DNA of 64,000 bases from contig NZ_CP029426.2 of the NCBI RefSeq assembly GCF_002266435.3, positions 4,246,001 to 4,310,000 of the forward strand. Reading direction: 5' to 3'. The position numbers and the translations under genes were made by a program. The notes beneath the pieces were generated by a model. That model did no database searches, was not told where the DNA came from, and saw only the letters and a list, made by a program, of their open reading frames with translations. Below are positions 60,311-64,000 of the stretch, in pieces. Source of the stretch: Bradyrhizobium amphicarpaeae. GTDB lineage: Bacteria > Pseudomonadota > Alphaproteobacteria > Rhizobiales > Xanthobacteraceae. How positions within the stretch are numbered: the stretch's first letter is position 1; each line of letters begins with the position of its first letter.

Positions 60311-60544
60311 GCCCGGCGTGCGCGGCAGCATTTGCTTGACCTCGACCGCGATGCGGTTGCGGTCGACCAGCACGACGCCCGAGGCGACCGGCAGATTATT
60401 GGCCAAAACCTTGACCTCGTCGGCCTCGGTTGCGTCCAGCTCGATGATGGCGCCGCGGGAAAGACGTAATACCTGATGGATCGGCATGGTGGTCGTCCCG
60501 AGGACGACCATGAGATCCACGGTGACTTTATCGAGAGTGGGCAC
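60302..60544 (-). CDS. Single-domain FliN/SpoA-type protein
   Basis: An 80-residue protein with the SpoA (FliN C-terminal) fold: LDKVTVDLMVVLGTTTMPIHQVLRLSRGAIIELDATEADEVKVLANNLPVASGVVLVDRNRIAVEV. It lacks the extra N-terminal part of flagellar FliN and has no flagellar neighbours in the window. A GTG start is assumed at the beginning of the domain. Single-domain FliN-like proteins occur in alphaproteobacteria outside the main flagellar clusters; its role is uncertain. Confidence 0.8.
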   Translation of the reverse strand: MPTLDKVTVDLMVVLGTTTMPIHQVLRLSRGAIIELDATEADEVKVLANNLPVASGVVLVDRNRIAVEVKQMLPRTPGTR

Positions 60545-60643
60545 TGTCAGGACCGCCGCAACAGGGACTAAGGACCAAGGACTTCGGACAAGGACTCGGA
60601 CGAGCACTTGGCATTTGCACCTGCAATGATCACCACGTTATGG

Positions 60644-60658
60644 TTAGCCAATGGTTAA
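60644..60658. promoter_or_regulatory. CtrA-box-like site between fliN-like and lipB
   Basis: TTAG-N7-TTAA (60644-60647 and 60655-60658) differs from the CtrA consensus TTAA-N7-TTAA by one base. It lies about 100 bp before the FliN-like gene and overlaps the annotated lipB start codon. The match could be chance. Confidence 0.3.
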
Positions 60659-61388
60659 TTTGCCCCAAAACCCGCGCCAAGAGCTGGATTTGACGTCGTT
60701 TTCGGCGTCCCGCGGCCAGCCCGTGGAGTGGCGGATCTCGGACGCCCCGGTGCCCTATCCGGAAGCGGTGGCCGCCATGGAAGCCCGGGTCGCCGCCATT
60801 GCGTCGGGCGAGGCCCCGGAGCTGGTCTGGCTGCTCGAACACCCCCCGCTCTACACCTCGGGCACCTCGGGCAAGGAAGCCGACCTGCGCGATCCCCGCT
60901 TCCCGATCTTCGCCACGGGACGCGGCGGCCAGCTCACCTATCACGGGCCCGGCCAGCGGGTGGCCTATGTCATGCTCGACCTCAAGCGCCGCCGGCCCGA
61001 CGTCCGGGCCTATGTCGCGAGCCTGGAAGAGCTGATTCTGCGCACGCTTGCCGCCTTCAACGTCCGCGGCGAGCGGCGCGAGGACCGGGTCGGCGTCTGG
61101 GTGAAACGGCCCGACAAGGGCGAAGGTTTCGAGGACAAGATCGCGGCGATCGGCGTGCGGCTGAAACGCTGGGTCTCGTTCCACGGCATCGCCATCAATG
61201 TCGAGCCGGAGCTGTCGCATTTCGCCGGCATCGTGCCGTGCGGGGTGATCGATCCCCGCTATGGCGTCACCTCGCTGGTCGATCTCGGCCAGCTCGTGAC
61301 CATGGCCGACGTCGACATCGCGCTTCGGCAGGCGTTCGAGGAGCTGTTCGGGCCGACCACGGCACGCGTGCCGGAAGCGGCCGTCTGA
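60651..61388 (+). CDS. lipB: Octanoyltransferase LipB
   Basis: A 245-residue acyltransferase that moves octanoyl from acyl-carrier protein to lipoyl domains. The [24 protein letters not shown] core, the catalytic Cys in GIVPCGV and the paired Lys in [12 protein letters not shown] are visible. The ATG overlaps a CtrA-like motif; the start could be somewhat later because the first 25 residues are not conserved. Confidence 0.97.
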   Translation: MVNLPQNPRQELDLTSFSASRGQPVEWRISDAPVPYPEAVAAMEARVAAIASGEAPELVWLLEHPPLYTSGTSGKEADLRDPRFPIFATGRGGQLTYHGPGQRVAYVMLDLKRRRPDVRAYVASLEELILRTLAAFNVRGERREDRVGVWVKRPDKGEGFEDKIAAIGVRLKRWVSFHGIAINVEPELSHFAGIVPCGVIDPRYGVTSLVDLGQLVTMADVDIALRQAFEELFGPTTARVPEAAV

Positions 61389-61587
61389 CACTTTTCTCAC
61401 CGAGCCTGATCGCGCCTGCTCTCCCCTGGTCGCGGAATCGGCTATGCTTGCGTCAGGCGTCACCCACGCCTCCCCCCTCCGCCGGGAAAGCAGACATCAT
61501 GCCGGGCGAGTTGATCATCGGCCGACTGTTCGAGCGCCAGGCATAAGGAGGGATTGCGCTTTCTGCTCGCAATGGGAGGTTTTGACG

Positions 61588-62301
61588 ATGAGATTGTCTG
61601 CACCGATCTACCAATTGAAGCGCAAGGCGAAGCGCCTGTCCCGCGAGGAAGGCATTCCGCTGCACGATGCACTCGACCGCATCGCGACGACGGAAGGGTT
61701 TTCCACCTGGAGCATGCTCGCAGCGAAAGCCGCTGCTATCACGCCGGCCAACAGGCTGTTTCCGCAATTCCGGCCGGGCGATCTGGTGCTGGTCGGCGCG
61801 CGGCCCGGCCAGGGCAAGACGCTGATGAGCCTCGAACTTGCCGTGGAAGCCATGAAGTGCGGCCATCGCGCTGCGTTCTTCTCGCTCGAAGACACCGAGA
61901 AGGATGTGCTGGAACGCATCCAGGCGATCGGCGCGAGCCCTGCGCAATTCGCTGACATGTTCGAGGTCGATTGCTCGGACGCCATCAGCGCCGATTACAT
62001 CGTCAAGCAGATGGCCGCGGCGCCACGCGGCACAGTCGTGGTGATCGACTATCTGCAACTGCTCGACCAGCGGCGGGAAAACCCCGACCTCTCCGTTCAG
62101 GTCCGTGCGCTGAAATCGTTCGCACGCGACAAGGGGCTGATCGTCGTCTTCATCTCGCAGATCGACCGGTCCTACAATCCCGCAGTCAAGCCCTGCCCGG
62201 ATCTCGACGATGTCCGGTTGCCGAATCCGCTCGACCTGACGCTGTTCGACAAGACGTGCTTCCTGAACAATTCCGAAGTCCAGTTCCGGGACGCAAGCTG
62301 A
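61588..62301 (+). CDS. DnaB-like RecA-fold ATPase, unknown function
   Basis: A 237-residue ATPase resembling the C-terminal motor domain of replicative helicase DnaB without the N-terminal primase-binding domain. Walker A is VGARPGQGKT (about residues 69-78), followed by AAFFSLEDTEKDVLERI; Walker B is VVVIDYLQLLDQRREN, and VVFISQIDRS is the sensor. The first 45 residues are a short helical segment (QLKRKAKRLSREEGIPLHDALDRIA) resembling a glyoxalase/SMR-associated linker. GGGAGG fixes the start. The role of such stand-alone DnaB-like proteins is unknown. Confidence 0.85.
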   Translation: MRLSAPIYQLKRKAKRLSREEGIPLHDALDRIATTEGFSTWSMLAAKAAAITPANRLFPQFRPGDLVLVGARPGQGKTLMSLELAVEAMKCGHRAAFFSLEDTEKDVLERIQAIGASPAQFADMFEVDCSDAISADYIVKQMAAAPRGTVVVIDYLQLLDQRRENPDLSVQVRALKSFARDKGLIVVFISQIDRSYNPAVKPCPDLDDVRLPNPLDLTLFDKTCFLNNSEVQFRDAS

Positions 62302-62308
62302 CGCTCAG

Positions 62309-62336
62309 GCCGCGGGTGAGATGGCTCACCCGCGGC
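62309..62336. terminator. Hairpin between convergent genes
   Basis: A perfect 11-bp stem GCCGCGGGTGA / TCACCCGCGGC (62309-62319 with 62326-62336) and a 6-nt loop, exactly between the stop codons of the ATPase gene and the tautomerase gene. It lacks a clear T-run but its position suggests a bidirectional terminator. Confidence 0.6.
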
Positions 62337-62344
62337 TTGCAGCC

Positions 62345-62767
62345 TCACGCCGCAGCTAGCGACACGTCGAGCTTGCCGGCGATGTAGCGGCGCTCCTGGG
62401 TGAGGCCGCCAAAACCGTAGGCGTCGCCCTTGACCTCGTCGACATGCAGATAGGTCTCGGGATGCAGCGGCCCCAGGATCTCGGCCATGCGCTTGAACAT
62501 GGCGGCAAGATAAGCGGCCTTCTCGTCCTTGGTGTTGGTGCCCTCGGTGACGTGGATGTCGATCCAGTAGCTGGAGAGATTCTGCTCGGCGAGCGACTTG
62601 CCGCCGGCGAACCAGTCGCCGGCCTCGACCGACTTCACGATGATGGCGGTCACCTTGGGATCCTTGTGCAGGATCCTTGCGGTGAGCTCGGACACGGCGT
62701 TGGCGATGTCGGCCTTCAACGAGGGAGACTGGCGGGACGAAGTGTAGGACACGGTGATCAGGGGCAT
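62345..62767 (-). CDS. Tautomerase-superfamily protein (4-oxalocrotonate tautomerase-like)
   Basis: A 140-residue protein beginning MPLITVSYTSSRQ; the proline exposed after removal of Met is the catalytic base of the superfamily. Length and the internal pattern (VTAIIVKSVEAGDWFAGGKSLAEQNLSSYWIDIHVTEGTNTKDEKAAYLAAMF) fit a two-repeat or MSAD/MIF-like member rather than the 62-residue 4-OT. It is divergent from a LysR gene with which it shares a promoter region. Confidence 0.88.
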   Translation of the reverse strand: MPLITVSYTSSRQSPSLKADIANAVSELTARILHKDPKVTAIIVKSVEAGDWFAGGKSLAEQNLSSYWIDIHVTEGTNTKDEKAAYLAAMFKRMAEILGPLHPETYLHVDEVKGDAYGFGGLTQERRYIAGKLDVSLAAA

Positions 62768-62840
62768 GGTGGCTCTCCTCGAGTTGCAGCGCGGGATTTG
62801 CGCGGCGTTGATGAGAAGCTAGACCTCCTCCTGTCATTTT

Positions 62841-62863
62841 GGTATCTTATCTCTGTTGATACC
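62841..62863. promoter_or_regulatory. LysR-type operator (T-N11-A)
   Basis: GGTATC-N11-GATACC (62841-62846 and 62858-62863) is a perfect inverted repeat with the T-N11-A core of LysR-family binding sites. It lies 18 bp before the lysR start and 74 bp from the divergent tautomerase start. Confidence 0.7.
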
Positions 62864-62880
62864 AGTGATAACTATTCATA

Positions 62881-63735
62881 ATGACAGCCACTCTCGACAT
62901 CGCCACGGTCAAAGCCTTCCTGCTGGTCGCCGAGCTCCAGAGCTTTACCCGCGCCGCGGAAGCGCTCGGCACCACGCAGGCCGCGGTCAGCCTCAAGCTG
63001 CAGCGGCTGGAGACATTGCTGGCAAGACGCCTGGTCGAACGCTCGCCGCGCGCGGTCCGGCTCACCTCCGACGGCGCCAGCTTCCTCGATCGCGCCCGCG
63101 CGCTGATGGCGGCGCATGACCGCGCGCTGTCGGGCGAGGCCCCCGCCTCGCAGTCGCTCTCGCTGGGCATCTCCGACCACGCCGCCGGACCCGAACTGGT
63201 GCCGCTGCTGGAGCGCCTGCACGCGATGTCGTCGAACCTCACCCTTGCCGTGACCATCGGCTTCTCGCGGGAGATGCAGGATGCCTATGATGCGGGCGAA
63301 CTGGATGCCGTGATCGTGCGTCAGGAAGGCAGCCGCCGCGGCGGCGAGAAGCTGACCGAGGACGAGTTCGGCTGGTTCGCGTCGCGCCGCTTCACGCTGC
63401 CCAAGGGCGAAGCGCTGCCGCTTGCGACCCTCGCCCCGCCCTGCGGCGTCCGCGCGATTGCCGTGCGCGCGCTCGACAAGGCTGGCCTCACCTGGCGCGA
63501 GCGCTTTGTCGGCGGCGGCGTCACGGCGGTGGTGGCGGCCGCGCTGGCCGGACTCGCCATCGCGCCGCTGGCTCGGCGGATTGCACCGGCGGGACTCGTC
63601 GACATCGGGCCAGCGCACAAGCTGCCGAAGCTCGGAAGCTCCAAGGTGATGCTGCATTCGAAGGTCAGCGATCCCGCGAAGCTTGCGGCCCTGCGCGCGG
63701 TGGCGGCGACGTTCCGGAGCGCTGCGGCCGCCTGA
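62881..63735 (+). CDS. LysR-family transcriptional regulator
   Basis: A 284-residue regulator with an N-terminal winged helix-turn-helix (VKAFLLVAELQSFTRAAEALGTTQAAVSLKLQRLETLLARRLVERSPR, about 9-60) and a periplasmic-binding-type effector domain. It should control the divergent tautomerase gene and its own expression through the operator in between. Its inducer is unknown. Confidence 0.95.
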   Translation: MTATLDIATVKAFLLVAELQSFTRAAEALGTTQAAVSLKLQRLETLLARRLVERSPRAVRLTSDGASFLDRARALMAAHDRALSGEAPASQSLSLGISDHAAGPELVPLLERLHAMSSNLTLAVTIGFSREMQDAYDAGELDAVIVRQEGSRRGGEKLTEDEFGWFASRRFTLPKGEALPLATLAPPCGVRAIAVRALDKAGLTWRERFVGGGVTAVVAAALAGLAIAPLARRIAPAGLVDIGPAHKLPKLGSSKVMLHSKVSDPAKLAALRAVAATFRSAAAA

Positions 63736-63870
63736 TACCTCACAGGATCGCCTCGAACGCGCCGCGCCTGCGCTGGCGGCGGCCGAGTTCCTCGAAGACC
63801 GCTCCCTTGTCAAGTTGGCCTCCTCGCGTATACGGAGGGGGATCTTTGCCCAAAAATGTTCCAACGTCGG

Positions 63871-63895
63871 GGAACCATCTCGCCCTTGCGGCGTT
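63871..63895 (+). promoter_or_regulatory. EcfG (general stress response) promoter
   Basis: GGAAC (63871-63875), a 16-bp spacer and CGTT (63892-63895) match the EcfG sigma-factor consensus GGAAC-N16/17-CGTT used by the alphaproteobacterial general stress response. It lies 27 bp before the start codon of the PAS-domain gene. No other exact match was found near genes in this window. Confidence 0.7.
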
Positions 63896-63921
63896 TGCCC
63901 CCGTTGAGGCAGGGTCCGGGA

Positions 63922-64000
63922 ATGGTCGAAAAATTCAGTCAGCAGAGGGACTTGTTCGAGAGCGAGCGTAGTTTCCGGCTGTTGGTTGAGGGAGTTGCGG
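63922..64000 (+). CDS. PAS-domain sensor protein, start only
   Basis: The first 26 residues read MVEKFSQQRDLFESERSFRLLVEGVA and run off the window. The SERSFRLLVEGV phrase is the usual beginning of a PAS domain in sensor histidine kinases of rhizobia. The preceding EcfG-type promoter puts the gene in the general stress regulon. Whether the product is a kinase, cyclase or phosphodiesterase cannot be seen. Confidence 0.65.
   Translation, partial: MVEKFSQQRDLFESERSFRLLVEGVA

Noticed and set aside
61499..61546. 15-residue open frame before the DnaB-like gene as a leader peptide
   Set aside because: It has a weak ribosome site, no control-codon run and no attenuator-like hairpins.

Overview
This 64 kb window looks like a chromosomal segment of an alphaproteobacterium of the genus Bradyrhizobium or a very close relative. 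The evidence is the high GC content with strong third-position GC bias, a recognisable block order (clpS-clpA, phasin, DacF-like carboxypeptidase, then mipZ-panC), and dispersed palindromic repeats typical of Bradyrhizobium intergenic DNA. About 70 protein genes and one tRNA gene can be supported. No insertion sequence, prophage or CRISPR array was seen. The assignment rests on reading protein families and motifs by eye; no database search was possible.

Left part (1-8 kb): the 5' part of a haem aldoxime dehydratase gene and a nitrilase gene form an aldoxime-to-acid unit with a divergent AraC regulator. They are followed by a soluble zinc-binding chemoreceptor, an aldo/keto reductase, a small membrane protein with a monohaem cytochrome c, an MFS exporter and a lipoprotein. 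8-24 kb is housekeeping-like: ClpA/ClpS proteolysis, a TadG/vWA surface protein, a phasin with probable PhaR boxes, a D,D-carboxypeptidase with SPOR domain, a TimB-like J protein, a vWA protein, an alpha/beta hydrolase, the division-site ATPase MipZ, PanC, a DUF1489 protein, a GST and a DUF599 gene broken by one in-frame TAG.

24-42 kb is mixed: a gene-free stretch with decayed repeats, a TonB/TolA-like protein, an aldo/keto reductase, an XRE regulator, MgtE, two tandem polysaccharide deacetylases, a lone ABC-type binding protein, a divergent pair of DJ-1/PfpI-fold genes (isonitrile-hydratase-like enzyme and GlxA-type regulator), a zinc alcohol dehydrogenase operon, an isochorismatase-family hydrolase, and a divergent FdhF/YdeP-type molybdoenzyme with its sulfurtransferase FdhD.

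42.4-57.3 kb is the most interesting part: an apparently coherent catabolic and uptake locus. It has two MmgE/PrpD proteins, two carboxymuconolactone-decarboxylase-like proteins, a beta-hydroxyacid dehydrogenase, an MBL-fold lactonase-like enzyme, two SDRs, a Liv-type ABC importer with a fused permease-ATPase and two near-duplicate binding proteins, a FadR-type GntR regulator and a tricarboxylate-type binding protein. A perfect FadR-type operator sits inside a good sigma-70 promoter in the divergent intergenic region. The substrate is not identifiable from sequence, but the gene set suggests a branched or lactonisable hydroxy-carboxylate.

57.3-64 kb: a toxin-antitoxin pair (PIN toxin) behind a perfect 14-bp inverted repeat, a zinc-responsive COG0523 GTPase behind a Zur box, tRNA-Leu(GAG), a single-domain FliN-like protein, LipB, a DnaB-like RecA-fold ATPase, a tautomerase divergent from a LysR regulator, and the start of a PAS-domain gene preceded by a textbook EcfG (general stress sigma) promoter.
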